NCBI RefSeq assembly: GCF_008831285.2
Contig: NC_045143.1
Span: forward strand, 4,907,503 to 4,971,502
Source: Nymphaea colorata
Lineage: Eukaryota; Streptophyta; Magnoliopsida; Nymphaeales; Nymphaeaceae
Length of the DNA: 64,000 nt
Direction: 5' to 3'
Below the pieces are notes generated by a model. That model had not been told where the DNA came from. It saw only the letters and a list, made by a program, of their open reading frames with translations, and did no database searches. Made by a program: the position numbers and the translations under genes. Shown piece by piece: positions 30,525 through 45,863 of the stretch (positions are counted from its first letter, which is position 1; each line of letters starts with the position of its first letter).

Positions 30525-32600
30525 ACAAGGGGATGATAGGGATCCGAGATTCCTTTAGGAATAGATTCAACAGATGAACAGATCTGCTTAATCCACATGG
30601 GATCTTCTGCAGAAGTGTCTGATTATCCATATTATCGAGCACCGATCGATCAAAAGGTACTGCAAGTGGACTTAATCCGGGCTAAGATAATCCTGGCTTC
30701 AAAAGTTCCAAGATTTACATGTATTTGGTCTATCCAGCTGATTAGTTTTAGTAGTGGTTTCGGAAAGGTTGTGGTTCAAATTTGAGAAGAATTAGAAGAC
30801 AAGGGGCAGACGCATAGTCGCCCCCTACGTTGAGAATGATGTTATATGAATTATCATTCAATCAATCGCTTCTGGTGCTGTGACATCTTTTTCACACCGG
30901 GAGTTTATTGGGCATCAACATGGAAACATGAAATAAGAATCTTTCACGTTTTCCTATTCATCACAGTTTTCTTATTCATTGATGGAAACAAGCACGGACA
31001 TTAGTACACAACGGCTCACATAGCAGAGCTACTTGTTGGCTAGGGTGGGCTACTGACCACATGAGCTATATAATATTTCAATCTTACATTGTTATGGCTT
31101 TAAAATTATATGCAATAACCACACCAAATTTGTGTCACCTATGCAAGTGCCCCATAACTAAAAATTCTCGGCTCAGCCATTGCATTGCACATGTCAATAT
31201 CTTGCATATCTTATGAGGAAAAGAGCATACACCTCACTTTCCAGAGCACATCACCTCAGGAAAAGGAAGGAAAAGCAAAGATGAGTCGTGGGATTCAATT
31301 CTCTTTTGGATGTGAATGCTTACTTTCACATATAAAAATGACTTTTGCTTTTTTAGAACATGTTAATCTTGATTCGGTTGATCTGAAAGGCTGCTTAATT
31401 CATTTGATGCTGAAGCAGATCCTTCATTCCCTTTTTGTTTTTGGGATCTAAATCAAGGTCAACATTTGTCTTTCCATGTTCTTTGGCTTGTCTTTCGGAA
31501 ACGCACTCTTCATTTTGAAATTATCCTATTATTCCGATTGTTGTTACTTTCATGCGGATATCAGTAAAAGCTCAATTTCAACGACATTTTCTCGACACGC
31601 ATCGGTGAAGACTGATTCGCATCGACAATGTTGGTGAAACATAATCTTCGTCGCCGCACAGCTTCCTGAACGTCAGTAAAAATGCACTTTCAAGGACGTC
31701 TGCCATTCCAGGTGTTGATGAATTCTCTCTTTCTTGTAGTGCTACTATTACTGTTACTATTATTACTGTTGTTAAACTTAATTCTGTTAGTTTCCCAAGT
31801 CCTTTTTTTTTTGGAATATACAGACGAGTGGCATTTTTTATGATGTTGGGGTCAGGCAAAAGCTTCATCTTGAAGCTTATAGACAAGCACCCATAAACTT
31901 TCCATGGTTGAAAGATGTGCAGATCAAAATTGCTCGTATTACGTATAAATTTAATTAGCAGACTATTTCGTTTAATTTATTAAACAGCGAGAAGAAGCAT
32001 GCATGAAAGGGCCAGGGTACTAGAAAACTAGTGACTTTGAAACTTACAACTCCCTCTTACCATCCGACACAGGTTATTGAAAGGGATGATGAAGTGTATT
32101 TCATTGTTCTACAGATTTCACCGATATATGGTGGCAAAAGACCGTGCTGATTTGATAAGAATGAAAACTTTTGATTAGCCAAAACACGACTACAAGACAG
32201 AAATTTTCGAATTGTCCATTTTGAAGACATCGTTTTCTTGGAGGGCAGCATCTTAAATGATCGAAAATAATTATTGTGGAAAGAACTGTTTACTTCTATT
32301 CACTTGCTTAGAGTTCAGTTATATGCCATCGTCAGAGATTGCCTGAGACATATGCATTCCATTCTCATCTGTTCTGCATCGGGGGTCCATTTTACTCTTT
32401 GATTAGCCGTGGAAGTGTCTTCCACACTACCCTTTTTTTTTTATATAATTGTTCTCGTTTTTTTGGTTGCTCAGAAGGTAGAATCTCCCATTTACCAAAT
32501 AAATATTAATGTCATTTCAACATAAGAAAGAGAGAGTGAACTTACATAAAACTAATATTACAGATATATAATATATGTGCTTCACTACAGAAAGATCGGA
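30525..32600. other. Intergenic DNA downstream of CKX copy 2
   Basis: No conserved gene is visible. A further degenerate copy of the small hAT-like repeat may lie at about 31024-31182, with a CAGAGCTAC start and a GGCTCAGCCATTG end, but no target duplication supports it. The 102-residue minus frame at 31578-31886 shows no known family. Confidence 0.45.
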
Positions 32601-32616
32601 AGAAAAAGATAGACTA

Positions 32617-36284
<3,668 letters not shown>

Positions 36285-36349
36285 ATTGTGATAGAGAAAG
36301 GATACTGGTTTTGGTGATCTGGGATGATGGCAGGCAACATTTCTCGAGC

Positions 36350-36359
36350 GTTTATATAG
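36350..36359 (-). promoter_or_regulatory. Probable TATA box of CKX copy 2
   Basis: TCTATATAAACG on the minus strand is about 70 bp before the ATG at 36284. This gives a predicted leader of about 35-40 nt. Confidence 0.6.
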
Positions 36360-36399
36360 ACACAGGTAAGAGAAAGTGATGGAGGAAAATCTTTGGTTG

Positions 36400-38200
36400 C
36401 AGGAAGGAGATCTCCGCAGGAAGATCAACGTACGGCCAAACTTTATTTGTTTTTTTCCGTGGAAGTGAAAGATTCGGAAGATCTGGAACGGAAGATCGAT
36501 AGTTACAGATTTTGGTTTCACACTGAGGCGGCAACAGAACGTTTGAAAAAACATTGGCTCTCTCAAAGTCGCCACAAGAGATTCGGATTCTGCTTACATT
36601 TCACTATGAAATTTTTAAATATTATACAAATCCCCATATGTGGAAGCTGAAAATGAGTTTATGGAAGAAGTCTCTTTTCTTCCAAATCTATGTGATCGTC
36701 CTTGATGTCAGTTTTTGTCATGCATGGGCCAACAGTAATGCCTGGTTTTGCCCACAGATAAAGCTGCCTCCATACAGATTTTGAACGGTTCAAACAAAAT
36801 GGTAGAAGACATTGCTTCTTTTTTTCTCTCTCTCTCTCTTATATATATATATATATAAATATATATAAATGTTGACTATTGAGTCGTTTGTCCATCTAAC
36901 CAGGATTATTCATATGAAACAAATAAAAGGTTGAAAAAAATACAAAAAGAAAAAATTATGAATTAATATATCACATTTTTCTTCTTGTTTTTTTCTTCAC
37001 AGTCCATCAACTTAAATCGAACAGCTTATAACTTGGTGGCTCTAAAAAACTAGATTTGCCGTCTAATTTTTCTATGTATATATATACAGTCTTGTCTTAT
37101 AATCTTTTAAATTTGAAAGGCCTGCAAGAGTTAGAAGCTTTTGATTAGCGTACTCCGAAGCATCGTTCTAGTCAAGAAGCTTTGCATGTCACACAAGAGA
37201 CTCAAGCTCCAAGTTGGTTATGTGTTGAGCCCAAAAAAAAAGTGGTCTTATAAGGACAAAAGGAAAGTACCAATGCGTTGCCTTTTTAGCATTTTTATTT
37301 TGCCCTTGGGAATGGGCACGGCGGGCTTGTGAGGGGTTGAACACATGAGGCGGGTGTTAGACAAAGTCCTTTTTTTTTAAGTTGGCTAAGGAAAACTTGA
37401 GTAGAGTTTTTATTTCATAATCTCCCACGAATTCTTTAATATGGCGGCCAAGTTGGTACATATTGATTAAAAAGATCTTTTACGTAGAGTTTTTTTTAGA
37501 CCTTTGTTTCAAAATAATCGATATAGGATTATCCGTGCACCACGTTTCTTGAGACTAACACATTGGTTTTGAGACCGTATATATGATTTGGATTTTATAT
37601 CAGTTATGTATGATGATTTAGGGGGTTTTGAGGGTTGTTTCGAGCCGAGATAGTTCTATGGTACACCTTTCAACTCAAGTATCATGCATGCCACTATTTG
37701 CAGTACAGAGAAGTATGAATTATGGGAATCGAATTGAGGACGATAATTCAACTGCTTTGTCTTTTAGTAGAACATAACCCAAAATGTAATTAACTTATCT
37801 TGATAACCAATAAGTCTATGGATTGGGAGCATTAGTACTTAAGGCATCCAAGCTTCTAAACCATTTATTTTTTACTCAATAATTAATATATGTAAAATTT
37901 TTCTTTGAGTCCTCTTCACATACACAAAAGTGTTACTTCAACTCTTTAAGGCATATTTTTTCATTGATATGGGGCTCTAAGGCTTGGCTTTGTGAATGTC
38001 TCAACTTGTATAAGGAGTGTAGCATAAATGGTCGGGGGGGGGGGAAGCAGCATGCATGAGGCACATCATCGGTTCCAAACTTGGTGTGCTCCCAAGCCTG
38101 TCTTGCGACCAGTTTTTATTTGTACCTAGAAAAACTATGAACCAAGACAACTGGTAGTGAAGAACTCATATTCTTAAATTCTTATCTTATTTGGGTGATC
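36400..38200. other. Intergenic DNA upstream of CKX copy 2
   Basis: AT-rich with a short TA repeat at about 36840-36870. I see no supported gene. It presumably includes regulatory DNA of CKX copy 2. Confidence 0.5.
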
Positions 38201-38215
38201 ATCGATAGTTTGAGT

Positions 38216-38389
38216 CAGTAGCGAAGCTACATATAGGCTGGCATGGGCAGTTGCCCACCCCACCCCAGCAACAACATTTTTATTTATTCTTACATATTTT
38301 TACATAGATTTCTTACAATTATTTATATATGTTGTGCCCTGAGAATTTTTATAACAGTGTCCCATAGCAAAAAAATCTGGCCGCCAGTG
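38216..38389. mobile_element. Short hAT-like non-autonomous element (174 bp)
   Basis: The left end is CAGTAGCGAAGCTACATATA. The reverse complement of the right end is CACTGGCGGCCAGATT. The flanking octamers GTTTGAGT (38208-38215) and GTTTAAGT (38390-38397) match at 7 of 8 bases. The left 50 bp closely resembles the element at 43403, including the CATATAGGCTGG and GTTGCCCAC blocks. Confidence 0.72.
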
Positions 38390-39517
38390 GTTTAAGTTAA
38401 AAACGTTTTTGTCATGACAGAAAAAATTAATCATCAGTTCGTTAGTTTTTCTTTAACGAATCATTCTCTTTCATTCAAAAGTGAATGAAAATCCATAAAT
38501 GAGACAAACTTTGATATACGGAACATTTTGTTGTCATATATCTCTAATCAAGGGGAGACAAACCCCACTTGTGGAAATTGTTACACGCGTTTGATCGGGC
38601 CTTAACCAAGAAAAGACAAAAATACCTTCAAGATTAGTTAACGAGTCTTTAAAAAATTCCCACTACATACTAAATTTGGGAGAACCCATCTTTTTTTTTT
38701 TTCATTTTCTAACATGGCGTATGTCTTGTGATCAAGGGGTATCGAATATATGAACAGTGTATTAGATTTCAAACCCACAGCAAGCAGTACTGATCGGTGA
38801 GAAATCTTTTATCGTAAGAAACCATTTCCTCTCTCCTAACTTTTAATTTTAACTTCAAGACACTTTATTTTGCTGCGGTTGACAAATTGGCAAATTCGGT
38901 TCAAAATTCATATTTGGATTTGGATATGAATATATAAATCAGATTTGAATCGTGAATTTTGGATTGGATTAAGATATGACCTTTCTTTGTTTGTATTCAA
39001 CTATGAATTTGAATCCGAACGTATGAATATATCTGATATGTGACCCGTTGACATCTTTTGAAAGCTTCCGTTTGATGACAAACTTTTCTGGAAAAATAAA
39101 TGACAGTTGTTGGCCGTGGTCTTGGTGCAACGTAAGGGCTGCCGCGTAATCCAGTGCAACGCGGTTTAATCGATGACGTATAAAGCTTTGTTCCCCATGA
39201 TCGATTTGGGTTCTTAGTAGTACCAGCAGCAGTACAAAGATCTTGCACTACCAATTAATATCGATGTGAACTTTGATTATGTTAACTTCAGGATAAATTT
39301 AGATATTTATGAAATAAAGATTCTTTAAAAAATTGGATCTTTTACACACACACACATATAGACAGTTTATGGTATAGTAAAGGTTTATGATGCTTTTAGC
39401 AATTGTGTATGTAATAGCTTCAATTTTTGAGTCAAATGGGAGAGCTCAATACTGTCATATACTTAATGTTGCTTCATGGTTAAAATTTAAAAATTTTTAA
39501 TTGAAGAACAGTAACTA

Positions 39518-39522
<5 letters not shown>

Positions 39523-39553
<31 letters not shown>
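39523..39553. repeat. (TA)n microsatellite
   Basis: Short TA run in intergenic DNA. Confidence 0.85.
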
Positions 39554-39558
<5 letters not shown>

Positions 39559-40272
39559 CAATTTTATAAAGCATATGGTAGGATGTTGAATGATCAAAAT
39601 CTGAGCTGTATATTGGATTTTATGACAGTTATACAACTAAGGGTTTTAATTTTTTTTTATCAATAAATCCTTAAATAAGTCTAAAAATCGTGAAACCTTT
39701 TTTGTCTCCACTTAGTTTCCAAAAATTTGATCGTTCACTATATTCAAATAGTAGGATGTCATGAAAGAAGAGTACGAGCGGTGGCTGGATGTACAACCAT
39801 TGTCTGTTGGGCAGCAATATTTAAGCTCCGTTTATGTACATGGGATGTGCTAGCTGCCGCCATATTTAAGACTCTTTTATATACATAATGTGTGCTAGCT
39901 ACCTAGACTTTGTTAAATAATTAAGTCAATCGCCAAATATAGATGGTCGGTTCCAAATTTTATATTGTTTTCTGTCTCAGTCTCACATGCAGGTTGTGAT
40001 GGTCCTCACAAATTGAACCATATAAAAGAATGCAAAATGCTCAAGTTTTATATAAATAAAATCAAATGTATATCTTTTTATATGGTTAGTTTCATGTAAC
40101 AACTTACATCACTGTGCATCACACAGACTGCATAGTAGAGAAGACATGATTTGTGAATCTTATATGTATATATAAACCTACTAATATCCCCATGATGCCC
40201 TCCAAGGGCACAGAAACATGTTACATAAGTGCACCAATCCACTGTGCGCGCGCACACACACACACACATATA

Positions 40273-40650
40273 ATTGGTAGATCCCATACCACTAGGTCAG
40301 GGACAAAAACCAGTCTCCTTATGTCAAATTGTTAAAACACCTTTTTCTACAATCCAATTGTACAGATCTGATCTTAATGATGCTTGATTAAGTTAATTCT
40401 TTTTAAGCCTAATAATATTTTTATAGAGATAGAAAAATAAACGGCTCTTGTAACATCAAAATTTTACTAGTAGAAAAATCAATATTTTTTGTAAGTGCAA
40501 CTTCAATTGAGAGTTGTTTTATGTTAAATTAGTGTTCATATATAACATTCTTGAACGTTCATATTTTCTTCAAAATATTCATTAATAAGAATTTAAGAGG
40601 TCTGGTTTTTATCCATGCCCTAGATGGTCTGGAATATACTGAATTTCTTA
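40273..40650. mobile_element. Second copy of the MITE-like element found in the BGAL17-type intron
   Basis: The left end reads ATTGGTAGATCCC, then AGGTCAGGGACAAAAACCAG. The right end, reverse-complemented, has CCAGACCATCTAGGGC and GGATAAAAACCAGACC. These match the ends at 2048 and 7728. An internal AGAAAAATCAATATTTTT block is the inverse of one at about 2200-2220, so the copy is in the opposite orientation. A CA/TA repeat precedes it and a TA repeat follows it. Just downstream, AAGAGGTCTGGTTTTT is repeated at 40663. Confidence 0.6.
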
Positions 40651-40976
40651 TATATATAGAAATCAAGAGGTCTGGTTTTTCCGGCCTTTTTTTTTTTTAA
40701 AGATGGATTATTGAGAGAAAATCAAGGAGAAAAAATTGTTAATTAATGTTATGCGACTGAAATACCTTACCTCATTTTTCTCCTTGATGTATTATGAGTC
40801 ATCGATTTCAAAAAGATGAATGGCTAACATGATACTTCATGAGTTTAGCACCTAAAGGCTTATCGTATATGCATGTATTCCTTCGGCCATCTAGATGTTT
40901 CAAATTCTCACACATACAAGTGTGAGAATTTGTATTGTCATAGCAGCTGAATTATTCGAATGAAGATGTTGGTCAG

Positions 40977-41139
40977 TAGCATTTGCAAACCTCAAAGCAA
41001 CAGAGGATGGTGCTGTTCTCATACGAAGATAATCTCGAATTGTTGCCATTAAACTCACTACTGCATCCATCCCCATTACTGATCATGATCAACCTTGAAT
41101 CCCCTCTCTCGCTCACCATTCAATCCTCAGCCACCTTAC
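40977..41139 (-). pseudogene. Relic of a third CKX gene (exon 3 only)
   Basis: On the minus strand, TGCAG at 41140 is followed by GTAAGGTGGCTGAGGATT, matching the CKX exon-3 start that encodes VRWLRM. After an internal deletion of about 70-75 bp relative to copy 2, similarity resumes. It covers the segment equivalent to NGCNSNSNGNNWRLS, here NGDGCSSEFNGNNSRLSS, and then the ILCCFEVCKCY end. Early stops and the deletion make it non-functional. I found no exons 1, 2, 4 or 5 nearby. It is closer to copy 2 than to copy 1 by eye. Confidence 0.8.
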
Positions 41140-41199
41140 CTGCAATATGTATCATCTCTGCTTGTGATAACAGTAGTCCGTATGAAAGATGCAGAATCA

Positions 41200-42900
41200 G
41201 TACAAGTTGAAAGCTGGGTTTATGTTCATGGAGTTGCTTCTAAAGCGGTTTTCTCTTTTAGGAAATAGAAGGAGAAGCTGATTTATATATTCAGCAGCTA
41301 TAAATTTCGTGACTTGAACTGTTCTGAGAACTATAGCTTATATGACATGCGCACCATGCTCTTCTTCTTGCTCTTCTGCATGTTGATGTCTATGCTGAGG
41401 ATGATTCAATGCTAAATAATCTCTCCGTGATTTCTGTGCTCTGATAAACGGTTGAATGTAGGTTTTCTTCCATTTGATTTTTAGATTTTGCACCTTCATG
41501 TTATCAGTTTCGGATATCGTTTTTTGTTTGGTCCCGAAGATTCATTTGGGTCATAACCCTATTCAAGGGCCATGTTTGGTCTTAAGGATTTACAGGTTTA
41601 GTGACTGATGGTCAAAATCTTGCAGGATTGTAGGAGAAGGAATCAAGGGGAAAAATGAAACACTTATCTTTGGAGTTGAACCATCGAGGAGCTTTTGTAT
41701 GAAGAACTTGAAGAATGCACATGAATGCAGGAACGAGCAGAGCACAGAGAAAACGCAGCAAGGACGGCAAAGCTTCCTGATGAAACGAGATCAACTCAGA
41801 TGTCTCTGGAACGAGAACAGCAACGCGCACTGCTCTTTGATTCACCTTTCCTTCTGCTGCAATTACATTTACCATATTGTTCTGTCTTCTTTGAGATTCA
41901 CTTGGATTCAGACCGCTGTCATCTCTGTTCTTGTCTGATTCACCATCTGCATCAGTTTCTCGTAGTGATGTGCACAAGTTAAAATCGTGATGGGACAGAA
42001 GTCTCATCCATTAGAGTTTAGAGAGGAGGTCTACTACTCCAGTGAAATACCCACTTTGTGGCTCCTTCCTGAAACAGGAACACGGTCAAGAGGACGCTTC
42101 ATCAAATTCGGATTTAAGAAACGACATCTGATCGAGTTCAGATTCAGTTTCAAACAAGTATTTAATCAGAGTCAGTTTTAAGTATCTAACTGGATTCAGT
42201 TTAGATTTCAAATAAATAAACACACATTTTGACTCTATATGTTTTCGAAGTCGGTTGAATCTTAACATATTATGGTGCGGTCTGGACTCGGTCGTGTATC
42301 TAAAAGTTTGATTAGACTCATATCTTGAGATGAAAATCAAATTTGGATAGGGTTGAGGTTGTGAACTTAGAAATTAGATTCAGATATGGTACAGAGTTTT
42401 ATTCATTCACATTCGAACATGAATTTGAATCCAAATATGTGATCATTTGATAAAGTGGATATAGTAAAAGATAATCCGACCATTTTGGACAACCCTAGTT
42501 GTGTTTCCCTAGCAAATGATCTTGTTCTAATCAAAGCAAATCCATCAAGTACCCATATCCAACCCAGGTCGTAGATCTCCTTCCCAAAGCTTGCACTCGG
42601 ATAAGACTGTACTATGCTTGACCCATGTAATGGATCCAGGAGCGCGGGGAGAAAATTCTGGTTAAGATGCACTAGTTATAAGATTTATATTTTCAAGAGA
42701 CATCAATATGTAAATGAGAAAAATTACCTTGAGGTTTTTCTGTGACTGTGTGGGCAATTGCCCACACCTCCTTTCACCTACACAAAACTTCCAGAAGCCT
42801 TTCCCTTTTTATGAAAAGGCAGCCATGTTTTAATGGGCCCATGCTGTGGGATGTGGTCATATAAGGAGGGGACAATACTATGTCACTCGACCAGAGTGGC
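41200..42900. other. Intergenic DNA with one unexplained open frame
   Basis: The minus frame at 42007-41612 (131 residues) has a plausible composition and a hydrophobic stretch (LLRFLCALLVPAFMCILQV) but matches no family I recognise, so I do not call it a gene. Repeated AT-rich blocks containing AATTTGAATCC recur at about 38900-39050 and 42300-42460 and are probably old repeat DNA. Confidence 0.4.
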
Positions 42901-42978
42901 TGATCTTGACCCAAATACTCATACTCTTGCATCCTTTCCTTTCAAACAAGCTCAAATTTATAGGTGGATTATCGTTAG

Positions 42979-43154
42979 TAGGGGCACAAGGAAGGGGGCC
43001 CCGCCTAGGCCACCCCAGCTAATCGAAAAACAAAAAAATATATTAAAAATATTGAAATTTTTTAGTTGCATAATGTATTTTTTGGATTCAGGTTTAGTTT
43101 GGTCCTACTTGAATCGTTTGGCCCGCTCCTCAAAAAATCCCCGCTCCGCCCCTA
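42979..43154. mobile_element. Short hAT-like non-autonomous element (176 bp)
   Basis: The left end is TAGGGGCACAAGGAAGG. The reverse complement of the right end is TAGGGGCGGAGCGGGG. The flanking octamers ATCGTTAG (42971-42978) and ATCATTTG (43155-43162) agree at 6 of 8 positions. Confidence 0.62.
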
Positions 43155-43402
43155 ATCATTTGAATTGGATTTGTATGAGTATGTCTTTATCTCATGTTTT
43201 ATCAACAAAAGACAAGACTTCTTAATCTCAACAAATTTGTATCTGTATGTCTTCACATTTATGGGAAGTAATTATACGTAGAGGCTCAACTCTTAATGCA
43301 TTGAACATTGTTGTAAACATCTCCGTGTGTGGGATTGTAGGGGTGATATGCATCGTATCGGCCCCTCAGCGCAGTTATAAATGAGTTCTTCCGCATTGAT
43401 GG

Positions 43403-43544
43403 CAGTGGCGGAACCACATATAGGCTGGTGTAGGAAGTTGCCCACACCAGCTTCTTAATTTTCTTTCATTTTTACATTAAGAGCATTTGATATTTATTTG
43501 TTACACATGTAAATGTCCCTGAAAAATCTTTTGGCCCTACCACT
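43403..43544. mobile_element. Short hAT-like non-autonomous element (about 142 bp)
   Basis: The start CAGTGGCGGAACCACATATA resembles the element at 38216. The reverse-complemented right end, TAGTGGTAGGGCCAAAAG, is a related inverted repeat. No clear target duplication was found, so the right boundary is approximate. Confidence 0.5.
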
Positions 43545-44162
43545 AATAACCTCAAAAAGATCAAGAGTTCAAGAAAAATAAAATTAGATAAAAGCACTTA
43601 CTAGATTTTCATGGAAATTAGGGAAGCCTATTAGATATAGATCAAACTCCAGACTCCAACATCCACAAAAGGATGACGGACAATCGACCGGACTGAATCA
43701 GCCAATATTGGCCATATTTCAACCAAATAACAATAATAAATAATTTATTTATTCCACAAAATTTGATTTTAGATGAAGATGATGATGGGACTAAATCCAG
43801 ATCTGGTGGGCATTTGCATACACCAAACAACCTTAGATATTAGATCTCTCATCTATTCAAACCTTAATTAGCCTTAAATCAACCATCCACATATGGTTGA
43901 CTAAATTAAAGTGACCTGGTTCGGACTCAGCTCTATATAATTTGAATTGCCCGAACCTGAACAGGTGGACCAGGTCAGAACAGCTCATTAAAGTTGGCTG
44001 GTTGTCGAACCCAAAACTCCTTCCCATCCATAGAACTGACAAGAAAGGCCAAAAACATCGTCATTCCCTTGCCATTTCATCTGTTCAACTTCATGAAAAC
44101 AGCTGGTCAGCTCTTTTCTTCGATTTACATATAGAATGTCAATAGTGCCTACCAAATTAGTA

Positions 44163-44165
<3 letters not shown>

Positions 44166-44224
<59 letters not shown>

Positions 44225-44510
44225 AAAAAAAAAAAACCCATAAAATAAGAATACATAACAAAATTTAAAAATAAAAAGTCACCTATATACAAAAACAAAC
44301 TGCAAAAACAAAATAGAAAGAATGAATTATACAAGATAACAACATAATAAAATAAAATAAAAAGGGTATAAAGAAAGTGAACATATGTGGTGGCAAAGTC
44401 ACCGAATAACAAATGAAGAACGACGCCATAATTGAATAGCAAAGTGTACATCTTTATACATAACAATCCGGTGATGAAAATGTTCCTAAATGCACCACCA
44501 AAACCAAAAG
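44166..44510 (-). mobile_element. Second, decayed LINE 3' tail
   Basis: After (TA)n(GA)n at 44166-44225 the plus strand reads CCCATAAAAT, then AAAAACAAACTGCAAAAAC, and later GTCACC...GAATAGC. This follows 18069-18290 in the same order with many changes. It is the 3' end of the same LINE family, minus strand, with no intact domain left. Open frames up to 165 residues here are low-complexity and not real genes. Confidence 0.65.
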
Positions 44511-44879
44511 GAGAGAAAAATCTTTCAGCCGTCGGTTTAATCTTTTCAACAAAAAACACACACATATATATACACAACGCGGCGTTTGAAACGCGCAAAA
44601 TAAAATCTTCTCCACACGAGTATTTCTTCGGACAATTGGGGCTTCCATAACCCACGACCACGTGAAAGAATGAGCACCTCCACGAAATTCTGGGAATGCA
44701 TTGATGAAAGCAAATGGCAAATGATCATGACACCGAGCTTGATATTATTTCTTTCTCTTACGAGAAAATCTCTCACAAAATCAATAAAAAAAAATAGTAT
44801 AAGGCCCTATTCTTATAAAAATGTCAATGAATCCAATCTGATTACTATTAACAATATATGGTAGATGATGTTGAGTTGC

Positions 44880-45600
44880 TTTTAGTAGGTCATTTCCTAC
44901 TTCCTTATGTCCGGCATCCAAATCCGACGACGAATTTGAGAGAAAATGTAAATATCGAAAGACACTCTATCAAGAACCAAGTGTGGGCTTGTGTGGGCAA
45001 TGTTTTTCAGATCTAAGTCATCTTATATTGCTGCCTCATAAGTTCCCAACGAAAAGATTCTCGATCCGCTACTATCAATGGCAAGTGCATCTTAAGATGA
45101 GGAAAAGTGTGATGTTAGTTTTGGTGTTTTACGATGACATTTTCATTGTACTTCAACTTGTATATCAGTAACAATATAATATATCATCATAGAAAGCATT
45201 AATGGTATAAAGGTGGTTTAGGTTTTAGTAAACTGCTTTTTCATAGGCAGAAGGTCTGATATTTTTCACTTTGAAACTGTGGCTTCGTTGGTAAAACTTG
45301 GTAAATCGGATCATTCTTATTAGGCGGTCGTCAGCAAAAGCAGGACCCCGTTTTAGAAAAAGTTACAAACATGGAGCCCATTTGTGTTATTTTATCAAAA
45401 GGTAGACCGCATAAAAAATATAACTGTATTATTTTTATTTTTGAGTTGCAGTTTTCACAAAAAAAAGTTGTTTTCTAGAAATATATATTCCTGAAAATGA
45501 ACAACTTGGGGTGAATTTGTTTTAATATTATTTTGCAATTTCATTTTAAAATGAATAAAAGGGAGAAAAAGGATGAGCTTGGAGAGAGAGAGAGAAAACC
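44880..45600. other. Intergenic DNA upstream of the NAP1 promoter
   Basis: No supported gene or repeat. It ends in a GA-repeat at about 45583-45595 just before the CT-rich NAP1 promoter region. Confidence 0.5.
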
Positions 45601-45654
45601 CGCGCTGTAAAGACTAAAGAGTAAATAATTAAATGTCCTTTCTCCCCGCCCCTA

Positions 45655-45830
45655 CCATTCCCTCTCTCTCTCTTACTCTCTCTTATCTTTCGGTGCTCTG
45701 CCCCTAGGGTTTTTGGTTATCTCTCTCGCTCTTGCTCTCCTCTCTACTCTCTCCTCTCACTCACTCTCCCGTCCTCCCCAAATCTAGGGTTTCGTTTTTG
45801 TTAGGGTTCACTCGGACCCAGCCCTTGTTT
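45655..45830 (+). promoter_or_regulatory. NAP1 core promoter/5' leader: CT-rich tract with telo-boxes
   Basis: A CT-rich stretch carries TAGGGTTT at 45705-45712 and 45785-45792 and a TTAGGGTTC near 45801. These telo-box (AAACCCTA) elements with pyrimidine patches are typical of plant housekeeping and cell-proliferation genes. No strong TATA box is visible. Confidence 0.65.
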
Positions 45831-45863
45831 GGAGGAGGAGGAGGAGAAGGTGCAGTTTAGAGG

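Noticed and set aside
41612..42007. 131-residue minus frame with a hydrophobic stretch
   Set aside because: No recognised family and no supporting splice or promoter signals, so it was left as an unexplained frame rather than a gene.
44164..44720. Overlapping minus-strand open frames of 165 and 88 residues
   Set aside because: They are translations of the decayed LINE tail and TA/GA repeat. The peptides are Phe/Tyr/Ile-rich low complexity.
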